Source: Oscheius onirici
Taxonomy: Eukaryota; Nematoda; Chromadorea; Rhabditida; Rhabditidae
Length of the DNA: 64,000 nucleotides
Assembly: GCA_932521025.1 (NCBI GenBank)
Contig: OW051471.1
Coordinates: forward strand, 11,780,001 to 11,844,000
Direction: 5' to 3'
A program made the translations under genes and the position numbers. The notes under the pieces were generated by a model. The model was given only the letters and a program-made list of their open reading frames with translations, ran no database searches and was not told where the DNA came from. This document shows, in pieces, positions 1-10,383 of the stretch (within the stretch, counting starts at the first letter, position 1; every line of letters begins with the position of its first letter).

Positions 1-75
1 ACGATTTTTTTTCTCAAATTCCCGAAATTTTTAATAACCGGCCAAACTAAGGAAAAACACGAAACTTTTTGAGTT

Positions 76-840
76 TTAGAACGGTTCAAACCGTTTTAAC
101 CCGCAAAGCATCGAAGAGGCAAGACGGACACCAAAATATGCAATTCGGACACACTCGTTTTTGTCTTTTGGTCTGGAAAACTTTTCAAGCATTTTCTCAA
201 TCTGCAGCTATAAAATAGACACAGAAAGTGTTGAATCTACTCCCAAAAATATATACTTTAGTAGAAAACAAGACGAAAATCTTACCGGCTTTCCTTCCCA
301 GACTGTCCTCAGAAGATGTGCGGGTGTCAGGTAGTCGATGTAGGTCGTGTTCTTGTAGACCTTTTTCAGAAGTTCCGGTACCCTCTTCTGGTCAAAATTT
401 GACAGGATCGAGGATAGAGATCCCATAATGATCTTGATATTGCTGACCTTCTTTTCATCGAGAGAATCCGTCTTGTCGGCCATCTGCAACACTTTTTTAA
501 GATCATAACAGGAAAGACTCACCATTTTTTCGAAGAAAGTAATGGGAGGGATCGGTTCAAAAGCTCCAGCACCAGTCTTTTTCCAAGCAAACTGGTTGAT
601 ATCGATGTCAGTAACTACCATCTGCATCATTTGTTGATCATGAGAAGACTGGAAATTGAGGAGAAAATGTCCCTGTCTAGATAATGCTTGTGATAAAGAA
701 ATGTAAATGTTGATGAAATTAACGAGTTTCGCAGAAATTTCCAAAGGAATTGATTGAAATCTGACAGGAACAGTATTAAACTGAACACAAATGCGATGTG
801 GTAAACCTTTCGTGTCGTTCGCTGTTTTCGGTACTTCCAT
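76..840 (-). CDS. Two-exon gene of unknown function
   Basis: I read exon 1 as 286-840 (ATG at 840, protein starting MEVPKTANDT) and exon 2 as 76-207. The donor is GTAAGATTTT after a phase-0 Pro codon and the acceptor is TTTTATAG. The joined product is about 229 residues, ending in GLKRFEPF and a TAA at 76-78. It has no signal peptide or obvious membrane segment. Its middle is helical and Lys/Leu-rich, and the second exon is basic (KFSRPKDKNE). I do not recognise the family. The start may lie further upstream, because the bases just before the ATG resemble zinc-finger exons near 61 kb, although a TGA stands in that frame. The exon-intron structure is convincing but the function is unknown. Confidence 0.6.
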
Positions 841-935
841 AACCTCGGCTTCTCACTTGTGTGGATGTGTTTGTCTACTCTCGTAGTCACACACAAAGCA
901 AAAACAAAAAATACAGTTTTCTTTCTTCATTCGAA

Positions 936-1095
936 TCAATCGCTGCTATCGTCTTCACTGTTCTTGTCTTCACGGTTTTCTACACTCGGCGAAGGCTCCG
1001 GAGTTGTCTGTTCAGCCTTTTTTGCGTGGTATGCCTCAACAGCGTTGTTGATGAATGTAAAAGTCTTTTTCCACCAGCTCACTTGCCACATACTC
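936..1095 (-). CDS. Possible 3' end of an upstream gene (acidic, Ser-rich tail)
   Basis: A minus-strand reading frame includes INNAVEAYHAKKAEQTT and ends in an acidic tail (ENREDKNSEDDSSD, stop at 936). Its stop is 95 bases before the ATG of the 76-840 gene. That spacing is typical of nematode operons, where the downstream message is trans-spliced. I could not fix the upstream exons. An alternative frame across the same bases starts MAANAYRRMLSFEEYVASEL but stops early. Treat this as a suggestion of a terminal exon only. Confidence 0.3.
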
Positions 1096-1194
1096 TTCGA
1101 AACTGAGCATGCGCCTATATGCATTTGCTGCCATCACAAGGCGTAGATATCTCTAAATTTTTTTGTCAACAATTTTGTCGCCTAAAAGAAACCT

Positions 1195-1545
1195 CCGTCA
1201 GCTTCTTGAATAAGCAAGCTTATCGAGTTCTGCGTGTAAAAACACCTCTTGGACGTGAAAATAACATGAAAAAAGCATTTTCCATTCATAAGCCGTTCTA
1301 CGATATTTTCCTTAAATTTCTGAATATTTTCGACCAATCTGAACACCAGGATTGCGTGCAATGTCTATTCAATGTCTTTCCAGTTCTAAAACCATTCCAA
1401 AATTGCATTGAAATACGCTCCAGTTCCCCCGATGCCATGCCTAGCACTGGTTAGTGCAGTGATCCAAGAAACAGTCCCAAAGATCGCGCGATTCTTTGAA
1501 CAGACGGTGGGAAAGAGAATGAAGACCAAGATCCAATAAAAGATA
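1195..1545 (-). pseudogene. Coding-like stretch broken by stops, possible decayed gene
   Basis: One minus-strand frame reads through about 115 codons with protein-like composition. It opens with a hydrophobic piece (IFYWILVFILFPTVC), continues with ARHGIGGTGAYFNAILEWF, and has a later segment with VENIQKFKENIVERLMNGK. Two in-frame stops (TAG, TAG) about six codons apart interrupt it. No intron with conventional borders removes them in phase. It could be a decayed gene or the upstream exons of the gene ending at 936. I do not recognise the protein. Confidence 0.25.
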
Positions 1546-1565
1546 ACAGTCACCTTTCCTCCATA

Positions 1566-4136
1566 ATGAATTTTCTGCTAAATATTGCTCAAAAAAAGAA
1601 GCAGTTACTTGCTCACAAACTACTGACTATAATTGTTGCTACTATTTTAGTTCTGACTGTTTTTAAAGTATACAGGCAACATTTTCGCGATGAGTAAGTT
1701 GAAGAATACAAACTCTGAAATTAGCTTTTTTCAGGCTCATTTTTGAAACTGATTACCGCCAAAAAACTTACTCTGATATTGAAGAAGAACTCTTTGTTCC
1801 ACTGGGGTTCAAAATGAGAGATCAAGAAGTTATTCCGTCACTGGATTATCTAGAGAAGACGAGCTGTTCAGAGGTTGGATGATTTTAATAATTACTCATT
1901 TTTTTAGATCTTTAACAGTTTTCTCTCTGGATCCAAGTCTCAGAATGAGTCGGCTGCCCCTCCTAGAAATATTCCTTCCGAATTGAAAAGACAGTTCTTG
2001 CTGAATGGGTACACTTACCTGATTGAGGTTAGTAAAAAAATCGTCTCGCGGAAAGTAGTGTTGAAATCAAATTTCGAACTATCTGGGCAAAACGCTTGCA
2101 TTTTGTGATTCTACGTGAAAATACGTCAAGTAAAAAAGTCACATTACAACGATATTGACTTTTTTTGCACATGCCTGACAAGCAATAAATTTGAGAACTC
2201 TGAGTCTCAAGGCAGAGCTACTTTGTTTAAAGGTTCTATTGGTATTCTTAACAGAACTCTTACCGACTTGCCACAGTTTTCGCATTAATTTTTTCAACAT
2301 TTCTCTCATATTCAGTCAACACATCAGTCGGTTTTACTAAAAAAAGTGTTAAAAACGTTTGACTCAATTAGGTCATAGGCAAGCTCATTGTGTTCTTCAA
2401 CGTACTTACGATCAGTTGAAAAGCCTGTTTAAGTCTGTTTGTTGATTTTGTTCATATCCTGAGAGATCCACTCGTTCTACGAGGCCAAGGCCGTCATCGT
2501 CAGCCTATTTCTGTCATAGAAATTGGACCTGACTTTGCCTGTCCGAAGAGCCGCTCTCGTCGAAGACTTAAAAAAATATGGATCCACCCGTTAACATTTT
2601 TCTTCAGGACTACATTGATGACCGCTCTGGAACAATTCAAGCTAACTGGAACAGGTCATACCTAGAGACGTTTATGTCTCGAGACCTAAGTCAGATTGAC
2701 AACTACGACCGCGAAGGACGTAAGACTGCCATATACTACTTCATAGTTGTCATTCAGAAGCGATTTATCGAGCCATGCTGGACTATAGCGTTGATAGAAA
2801 GAAGGGTATGGTCGTTGGCAGCCGTTTTCCTTGGGTCGAAGCCATTCCTCTGAGTCTGGGAGCTGAACATGTGAAAAGCTTTTTTTGAACACGGATTTTG
2901 AATTTTCAGATCACAACAGTGGAATACATGAAAATTTTAATAGAAGACTTTCCAAAGATTTCTTATTTACATCCGGTGGAACTGGCCAAAGAGTATGAAA
3001 GGTGTGCATTGTTATGCAAATAGACAGACTGCTTTAGGCATGTTGGACAGTACGACTTCATAGTTTCCTTCTCTTCTATTGAACACAGTGGTCTTGGTAG
3101 ATATGGTGATGCTGTTGATCCATTTGGAGATCTGAAAGAGGCTCAAAAGATTCATTGTATGCTGAAGGAGGGAGGTAAGTGTTGTGTCCTATAAAATCAC
3201 GATGGCAAAGGACACGTTGATATTATGAAGCTTTATGAACAACCAAATATAACACTAGACGAAGAGACCGGCACGAGAGAGCCGAGAATAATCACCAAGA
3301 GAGGCGCCAAAAGGGTTTGAAACGGGGGGATCGTGGCGGTAGCCTTACAGTATGACAGAATAGCCGGGATATTTGAATGACAGTAACACGACCTAACAGT
3401 AAGATATTTTCTATTTGCACTCACTGCGTACTCGTAGCAGATTTATTGGTCTGTCACCGAACAGCTGAACAAAATCATTGTAGCTCTAACTCCTTCCGGA
3501 CGGGAAGGCATACACAAATTGGATGGCAGATCCAGATGGAAAAGAACAGAAAGTGAGAGTTTAACAACAGTCAATATGAAGCAAAATGTCAGAATATTCA
3601 ACTTATATTCGTGACAGAGCTTTTGTTCATGTTCGTGACAGAACCAAAAAAAACTTTAAATCTTAATTTTGAGTAACATTGTCAAACCCTGCAGCTTTCC
3701 GGTAAAATGTCCTTCACCATTTTCTTTAGTGCAGATCGGGTAACCTTTAAAGGTTGTCTTCGAAAGGTAAATAGAGTGTAGTTTAAAGGCTAGACCTGCC
3801 CGATCTTGTGATCATTTGTTCCTTTAACCGTTGCCCGACTGTTCCGTTTATATCAAAAGAATCACGAGTGATATCATTACAGGTCTCTTCTTCGTCGGCC
3901 TTCCAATAGGCTGGGACATTCTCCACTGGAATTTGCACAGAATCTACGGACGAGTCAGACTTGCTCTCTTTTCCGCCGGTTTTGACATTCTAGACATGTA
4001 CTACAAAGATCAGAAAGAATCGATCAATGTCGATTGGTTCGCAAGGCCAGACGAAGACCTTCTCAAATTGTCCAAGGAGAACTTTGGACAAGGAAGTCTA
4101 TGGAAACAACCGATTTTTGTACTGAGAAAACGGTGA
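1566..4136 (+). CDS. DUF268 family protein (predicted type II membrane protein)
   Basis: Eight exons join in phase: 1566-1693, 1735-1873, 1908-2027, 2608-2719, 2758-2870, 2910-3001, 3038-3174 and 3883-4136. They total 1,095 bases, or 364 residues. A short basic N-terminus precedes one membrane span at about residues 18-35 (LLTIIVATILVLTVF), so the rest is probably lumenal. Later motifs match the nematode DUF268 family from memory: VVGSRFPWVEAIPLSLGAEH, YDFIVSFSSIEHSGLGRYGD, VDPFGDLKEA and VGLPIGWDILHWNLHRIYG. The glycine-rich start and the acidic loop resemble a class I methyltransferase fold, but that is inference and the family function is not established. The last intron (708 bases) is the longest and holds no recognisable gene. 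Poly(A)-like ATTAAA follows the stop. Loss of family residues was not seen, so the gene looks intact. Confidence 0.88.
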
Positions 4137-4190
4137 TCCGTAGAGTAAATTATTTATTAAAGCTGTGAACCCGTAGAGTTTTGTAAAAAG

Positions 4191-5548
4191 TCAAGATCGA
4201 GAACTGAAGGCTCTGGAAAGAACATCGTTGCCTTCTTGCCGGTCCTGTTGCATCATCTGTGTCAGGACTTCAAAACGGGCTTCGATTAGGGAAGGTTTTG
4301 CGTGAGAGTCCCTGAAAATTGGTTGTGTTTAACGTTGGAAAGACGTATGGTCCATTTCCAAAGAAGAGCGGCATCCATGTTTTCCGCGCCAATTTGAAAT
4401 TTCGTGACTAAATCCGATTTTTGCTACTTTTTTCATTATTTAAATATTTTTGGCATTTTCTTATACAAGTTGTGCTATCGCCCCGTTGGGGCTAAAGTTA
4501 CAGTAGAGACCCCTTGAATAGCATGTTTCCGTATTTCTAAACCCGCATTTGATTCGTTATCGGGGCTAAGTGACTGAGTTTTGTCCCTTTCAAAACAGTT
4601 AACAGTTTGTTATCCGACCCTCTCCAGATCAATTATGTTCCTGTTCTTCTGTTACTGTGTCCCCTGTCCTCCCTTGTTTCTAAATTCTCGACACTTTCTC
4701 TCTGTCCACTCCTAAATACTGCAATGTGCTCTGCTTTTCCCGGTTTTCTCCTATCTCTGGCTGATGTACCTAACGCCATGTCCTCTTTCTTCTGTCCAAT
4801 TTTCCCCTCCTGTCTTCCCTGTATCCCTTCGTGTAATTTCCGTGTGCATATCCTTCCCTGCTGATCTCCCTGTCCCTATTTCCACGTTCTTCTCTTCTCC
4901 TCTATCATTGTTCTCCAGTTGGGATACCGCTTCTTTAGGATTAAAGTCAAAACCCCCTTGAACTCTTTCCTCTATTTATAATCCACCTCTCATCCCTGTC
5001 TGCTGGAAACTTTACCCCGTCAAAAAGAATCAAAGTTCACGCACTTGCTAATTGACTTGTCTAAACTTGTTACACTAACTCCTTTCCCCTTAATTGTGCG
5101 CACAAATTGCTCCATTTCGATTGCCAATTAAAGCTTCCGATAGACACACTAACACACACACAGACACCTGGGAGCAATTTAACGTTGATTTTACACCAAG
5201 TAGGTTGTTTTATACGCTGAGTTTGAAAATGCAGTCAAAAACAAGAAAAAAGAGCTAGAAAATGGGACAAATCGTCAAAATCACGCGAAATATAATAAAA
5301 TCCAACGCCGCGCCTGTCATTTTTGAATTGTCGTGTCGGGACCCGTGCCACTCCACTTTTAAAGAATTGCCCAGGTGCCGCTCTTCGTTGGAAATGGACT
5401 ATAGAGACAGAGAGGTGGAAACTTACTGAGTCGAGCTGTTCCCTCCAAACATGGTGTTGTACCGTTCCAGGGCTTCATTATGGAGGCGATTCGTATTGAT
5501 CATGTCAGAGAGACTGGCTTCATTGTTACTAGAAGTGTTGGTGAACAT
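4191..5548 (-). CDS. Small two-exon protein, copy A of a tandem pair
   Basis: Exon 1 is 5427-5548 and exon 2 is 4191-4311, giving 80 residues. The protein begins MFTNTSSNNEASLSD and contains RLHNEALERYNTMFGG and PSLIEARFEVLTQMM. It is soluble and probably helical, with a heptad-like second half (EARFEVLTQMMQQDRQE). A paralogue lies at 6852-7166 with the same exon-1 length (122 bases) and the same intron phase. The intron here is 1,115 bases because a transposable element occupies almost all of it, whereas the paralogue's intron is 69 bases. An AATAAA lies about 35 bases downstream of the stop (minus strand). I do not recognise the family and no domain is assigned. Confidence 0.7.
4346..5403. 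mobile_element. Nonautonomous TIR transposon, about 1.06 kb, in the copy-A intron
   Basis: The left end at 4346 reads TATGGTCCATTTCC and the right end at 5403, reverse-complemented, reads TATAGTCCATTTCC. The inverted similarity continues for about 30 bases (AAGAGCGGCA against AAGAGCGGCA). TA at both edges suits Tc1/mariner-type target duplication. No transposase reading frame is present. The interior (about 4470-5190) resembles repeats at 9050-9530 and 44470-44810, including a GGGCTAAAG block and a downstream AATTAAAGCTTCCGA/CAATAAAATCTTCAGA-like block. The insertion lies wholly within the intron and leaves both splice sites intact. Confidence 0.7.
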
Positions 5549-5747
5549 TTTGTGGGAGAAGAAACTGTTCTGCGGTGACGGAGTGTGAGAAGTATAGCCG
5601 ATAGGAAGGGTATTTAAGCCGAAAAGATGTGCGAAAGATGACCTAAAAGATAAGGAAGAACAATGTCCTCAAGGTCTGTGCACTTTTTGGTCAACTATTT
5701 TTGGTCAGTTACATTGACTTCTGTTTCCTTGTCATTCTCGTACTGTT

Positions 5748-5905
5748 TTGAAGCCCTCCCTTCACTCCCGGGTTATTCGAAAACCTCCTCTTTATGAAGA
5801 CACAAGTTTTGCAGAAAGACAAGAGATCCTTCAAAGAGTGCAGATGTTCGCAAGGATCCTGAGACCACTATTCCCTGAGATAAGATCCCGATGTTCTCGG
5901 AATCA
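5748..5905 (+). CDS. Possible orphan exon, unassigned
   Basis: A plus-strand open frame has protein-like composition, including KPPLYEDTSFAERQEILQRV and ILRPLFPEIRSRCS. It ends at CAG followed by GTGCAG, a possible donor. There is no ATG in frame, and the preceding TGTTTTGAAG could be an acceptor. No partner exons were found. The sequence may be part of an undetected gene or a relic. Confidence 0.2.
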
Positions 5906-6080
5906 GGTGCAGTTCATTCTTTCTTTTTTCCAGCCGCAACATTCGGCTAAGAGAGCAATAGTTAGCCAGTCCATTTGCGGGGGCGTAACTTTACGCCCGA
6001 ATTTGCAGCGGGCATAAAGTACGCTTGTGGGCATGAAGTCACAGCGTAACTTTACCATAACAAAGTTGGATTTTTGCAAT

Positions 6081-6490
6081 ATCTCTACTACTAAAGCGCA
6101 ATGGTGTCTGTCGTGGACTCTGTTTATTTGTTTGTTTGTTTGTCCGGGACCTCAAATTTTGGTGTATTGTTCAGAGTCGCTGTATTCACCCACGACTCCT
6201 CTCCTCGCCAAATATTTTTGCTAAATTGTTTTGAGTAGGAAATAGAGTCTGGCTAACCGATAGAGGATTTGAAGGGACCGGTTGATCTGTATAAAGTCAG
6301 AGAGGAATCGTATGGCCAGAAAATAGGAAAATTCGTATCGGTTCTTTAGGAGTTGATGTGACAGAATGAAAAAGGTCTGATTGATTAGGGAAGGAAGAAG
6401 ATGTGACAGGAGCAGAAAAGCTCGGTTGACTGGGGAAGGAATCAGAAGAGATCGGATGACTGGGGAAGGGATCGAAGTAAAGAAGAAAAC
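6081..6490 (+). repeat. tRNA-derived SINE, copy 1 (degenerate head)
   Basis: This block begins CTCTACTACTAAAGCGCAATGG. It continues through a TTTGTTTGTTTGTCCGGGACCT segment, a damaged tRNA-like part and a tail rich in GATCGG/GACTGGGGAAGG units. The same order is seen at 41686-42120 and, inverted, at 62640-63007. In this copy the B box is lost: the other copies read GGGTTCGACTCC where this one reads only ACCCACGACTCC. It is followed by a short hairpin (CACTTGTG...) near 6490-6540. Confidence 0.6.
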
Positions 6491-6851
6491 ACAAGTGAAA
6501 AAAACCTCCGACAGGCGGCTTTTTTCACTTGTGTTTTTGCACAGGGAGAGTGATAACCTTTTTTAAGGCTTAGGCTATCATTAGAATCATACTGTTTGCC
6601 AGGAAGTTGAGACATCTCAGGCCCAACTGTAATGCCACAGCGCGAGTAATAACCTCTGATCTTCATACTATGCGCAACGGACGCCAGAAAACTGAACCAG
6701 CGAAACTGTCACACCCTGATAATGGTTTGCCGACGGAAGTATAACGAGATTGAAACTATTAAGTCGCGGAAAAGTATTTTTCTTTTGATCATAACTCTGA
6801 GAGTTTATTCACGAACTACCCGTATTTTAAGCCAAGAGAAACAATATTAGA

Positions 6852-7166
6852 TCATGTTCTGTTGATCCTGTAGACCTCAGTCAGTAATTGTTCCGCTTGT
6901 TGTTTCTCGTGAGCGACGATGTTGGTCAAATGTTGAAATCGGGCTTCGATAAGGGATGGTTTGAGGTGTTCCGTGCTGAAAATTACAGTATAAGAAGAGA
7001 CTATCCCTCTCTGTCTCTCATCCTGTTCCGTTCCTTCAACCCACCTTGGATTACTCCTGCCTCCAAACATATGGTTATATCTATCCAGAGCCTCGTTGTG
7101 TAGTCGGGCTGCGTGAATAGCGTCGCTTAGAGTACTGTCGGCTGAAGAAAAGTTGTCGGAGAACAT
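6852..7166 (-). CDS. Small two-exon protein, copy B of the tandem pair
   Basis: Exon 1 is 7045-7166 and exon 2 is 6852-6975, with a 69-base intron (GTGGGTTG...TTTTCAG). The product is 81 residues. It begins MFSDNFSSADSTLSD and shares with copy A the blocks RLHNEALDRYN, MFGG, KPSLIEARF and a helical tail (EKQQAEQLLTEVY). Both genes are on the minus strand, with a SINE and other repeats between them, so a tandem duplication is the simplest explanation. Conservation is concentrated at the splice-junction side of each exon and in SLIEARF. The function is unknown. Confidence 0.72.
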   Translation of the reverse strand: MFSDNFSSADSTLSDAIHAARLHNEALDRYNHMFGGRSNPRWVEGTEQDERQRGIVSSYTVIFSTEHLKPSLIEARFQHLTNIVAHEKQQAEQLLTEVYRINRT

Positions 7167-7719
7167 GATTTTCGCAAGTAAATGCCACTGCTGAACTGAT
7201 TATTAGGGCTGCCTTTAATGATGACCTACATTTTTGATAAGAACGACCTTAGGGGCAGTGCGAAGTGGTTTTTGGACGTCGAAGTGATTTTTGGACGTTT
7301 GGACGTCTCAAATGATCTGCAGGAGAGTTGTCAAGATACTTTCACGTACAACCATTTGGGATTTCTTCATAGAACGTCATCCCATCCACATTATTAGGCA
7401 AGGGAACGCGCCGTTCCGAGATTTCAGGGCCTGGGCCCGGTCGCCCGACTTGGCCGTCATATTTTCTACAATTTTTTTTAATATTTTGCTGACCTTTTTC
7501 ACAAAACACTCCTTTTTTCTTAAAATGTTCCAATTTTTTTCTTCAGGCTGCCCGACCCTGCCCTACACATGACTCCAATACTTGAAAAAAACTGTCCCAT
7601 CCCTAACTTGGATCCGTTGTGTTTGGCGTGCTTTGCCTCTTCTACAGGGAATACAATACACCATTTGCACGAACTACTCTTTAAGATATGTGTCGTCGAA
7701 ATTGGTACATTGACCTTCC

Positions 7720-7995
7720 AGTAACATGGGGGCGTAACTTTATGCCCGAATTTCCAGCGGGCATAAAGTCACGTTATGACCGAATTTCTCAGAACAAAGT
7801 TCGATTTTTGCAACAAAGAAGGAAAGTTATGACTTCTACAGCCCAACTGAGATGCACAGCGAGAGTGATAACCCTTTTTTAAGGTTTAGACTATCATTAG
7901 AAGCTTACTGATCTTATTTTTTTACCCTGTCTATTGTTTCCAGTGCATTGGCGTACTTTATGTCGACGGGCATAAAGTTACGCGTCCCAGTAAGA
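7720..7995. repeat. Dispersed repeat with GGGCATAAAGT hairpins
   Basis: The segment GGGCGTAACTTTATGCCCGAATTT followed by GCGGGCATAAAGT forms an imperfect inverted pair. It recurs at 5978-6060 (partial), 7728-7772, 7958-7985 and, more decayed, near 41297-41330. The stretch with GAGAGTGATAACC...AAGGTTTAGACTATCATTAGA at 7860-7905 is also found near 6547-6590. These are fragments of one interspersed element. No coding sequence was found in it. Confidence 0.5.
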
Positions 7996-7999
7996 TCAC

Positions 8000-10383
8000 T
8001 GATCAGTTCAACAGTCCTTGGAGGAGTAGGTCTTATCTGATTGAATAGTTTCTCACAGCAAGAGCACAGTGGAAATGCTACACGTTCCAGTTCGCAAATT
8101 TTTAGCCATGACTTCCTATAGTAATTCTCACTTTGATAAGGAAGTTATTGATAAGGTCAAGCGCTTTATCATCTAACTAGTTTGGCTATCAGAAACTGAA
8201 GTTCCAGTTCAAGGCTACCAAGATTCGCATATTTCGGTGTCAAAGATTGCACCGAAAAATCGGGGAATAGTTATTTTGAGTGAATAGTAGCGGGGATTAT
8301 AATCTGTAAGCCAAATTCCGAGAAAATGCAATCCTTTATATTTACCACGGTCTCGCAGCGATGTCCATTCACATAAAATATTTGTCGCAGTTCAAAAAAG
8401 CCGGCACTTTAAAGGACTGTGTGGGCGATTTGAAAATATCCATAAAATTTGTGTTACAGAGCCTGTGGGACCTCCTTTGCAACGAAAGTCAAAAAGAGAG
8501 AAACCTTGAACGACAACAATCTTCCTTGTTTTTTTAAATGAAAGCGTCTCATCTCGATTGTACAGCGCAATGACGCGATCGAACAGGAATGATAGCCAAC
8601 GTGCGTAAGCCGAGCTTTTTTTGTAAATAAATGAACTTTTGTTCTCTCCTTCTGCTCTGAACATTCAGCAATGTGATCTGTCCGTTCGCAAAGTGTGTGG
8701 TGTGTGTTGCGATGGTCGCTAAATTTCGGCAATCTCTAGACATCTGACGAATCTGAATGGATTCTAGAAATTTTTCATGGAGACTTACATATCGTCCATA
8801 GTCTTGTCGTTGAAGTGACACATCGGAAAGAAGCGAGATCCTGATAGCCCAGTGGTTTTAAAAGAGCCTCACGTGCTTATTAGCCATGCTAGTGCTTACT
8901 TTGTAAATGCATTGGTCCGACCGAAGCGGCCGCCAAGCTTTTGCCCAGTCAGTTAGAGGTTAGACTGCGGAGCAAAGTTCTAACCAAGTTTTCCCATTTT
9001 TGCGTTTTTTGAGAGCCTCTCGGGAGTTAGAACATTTCTATCTCAAAGGTTTTGTCTCTGTACAAGGATAGCAACGCCCTGCCAGAGCTAAAGCTATATA
9101 CTCCTCGCCTTCACCTATTAGTGTCGCTGATTCTCTGTGAATAAGAGAGGAAACGGAATGTGGAGGTGGTGATCCTATTTTGGGATAAAGTGGAAAAGGG
9201 AACCATACCCTTCTTTATGGTGCATCGGCCGGGAACAAATTAATGGACTCATAATGACTCTTCCACGAGCCACTTTCTCACGATTTGGCACCGTTGATTT
9301 TGCCATTTTTGTAAATGCTTCACAGATTTACTATGCTAGACTCTAGTTTTTCCCCTTGTCCCTCCATTCCCATCACCCCTATCCCTCCAAAAGAAACTAC
9401 CAAAGTCGTGAGAAGTAAAGTTTGCTTTTCCTCTCTCGAATTGTTAAAAACTAATGGTGCACACTCCCTCCTTATCCTCAATAAAATCTTCAGACACAGA
9501 CTTGGGAGCAATTTTAAAGCGTGTGTGTAGAAAAAAGGCGGGCTGATTCTACCGTACTTTTGCGCGGCTTTTCAAAACATTTTTATTCCAAAAATAGCGA
9601 AAACGTCGTTTTTCATCAATTTTATTTTCTTTCCTACCAATTTCTCCAGGGAAATCAATCCCTTTGACAAAATACAACGAGAAATAGCAAAAGAATAGCA
9701 GAAAAAAGTCAATCTAGCGGTAAAACCTCCTTTTTTACCCAAAAATGTCAAAACCCGGCCATTTTCGTCCATTTCAATGTATTTTCTTCATTTTTTTTCC
9801 CGAAAACGAAAACGACAAAAAAGCAGTGAAAACCCCAGTTTGTCTGGAATTTTTGCGTTTCCCGCCAATTTTTTGAGTCTTAGGCTTAGGCTCGCTTTAA
9901 CTACTCCCTCTCTAGATTCTGCTAATCCTCACTCTCTCTACGAAAATCAAGCAATTCATACAAATATATGTTTACTTGTTCATTGTTCATTTCTTTACAA
10001 CACGAGTTCATAGATTTTTGGGGGGAATATTAAGGAGAGGACGTAGAATTGAACAGACTACAGTCAGGCAACTTTTAAGTGGATTTGACTTGTGTGTATT
10101 TACAAAGCATCTCATTGGTATGTGTTTGAAGAATAATAAATACGGGGGTAGTAGATATCTTTGAGAGTTCGTAAGTGCGATATTATAACTGCAATATGCA
10201 TCGATATACATATAATATATGGGGGTCACTGGTTCAGAAGGGGACAAGCTGTGGACTACAATAAAGCGCTGCATAATATGGGGGAGTGAGGAGAGGGAGC
10301 TACTACGTTTCTAGAAATACGAGGCACTGCCAATAGTAGGGGAAGAGCCGGCTACCCATAATTTGGACTCTTTTTGCCTCTTA
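8000..10383. other. Intergenic region without a supported gene
   Basis: Short open frames are present on both strands, including one near 8549-8821 (minus) with a GTAAGT-like donor, but no set of exons closes in phase. The stretch 9050-9530 is a repeat listed separately. The remainder is A/T-rich with poly-T runs. Confidence 0.5.
9050..9530. repeat. Dispersed repeat related to the 4346-5403 element interior
   Basis: Blocks shared with 44470-44810 include AGAGCTAAAG/GGGCTAAAG, a run starting CTTTTCCT followed by TTGTTAAAA, ACTAATGGTGCACAC against ACTAATTTGCACAC, and TCCTCAATAAAATCTTCAGACACA against TCCTCAATAAAAGCTTCAGACACA. A looser copy is inside the transposon at 4346-5403. Terminal repeats are not clear here. 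The shared AATAAA near the end could act as a poly(A) signal, but no transcript is implied. Confidence 0.5.
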
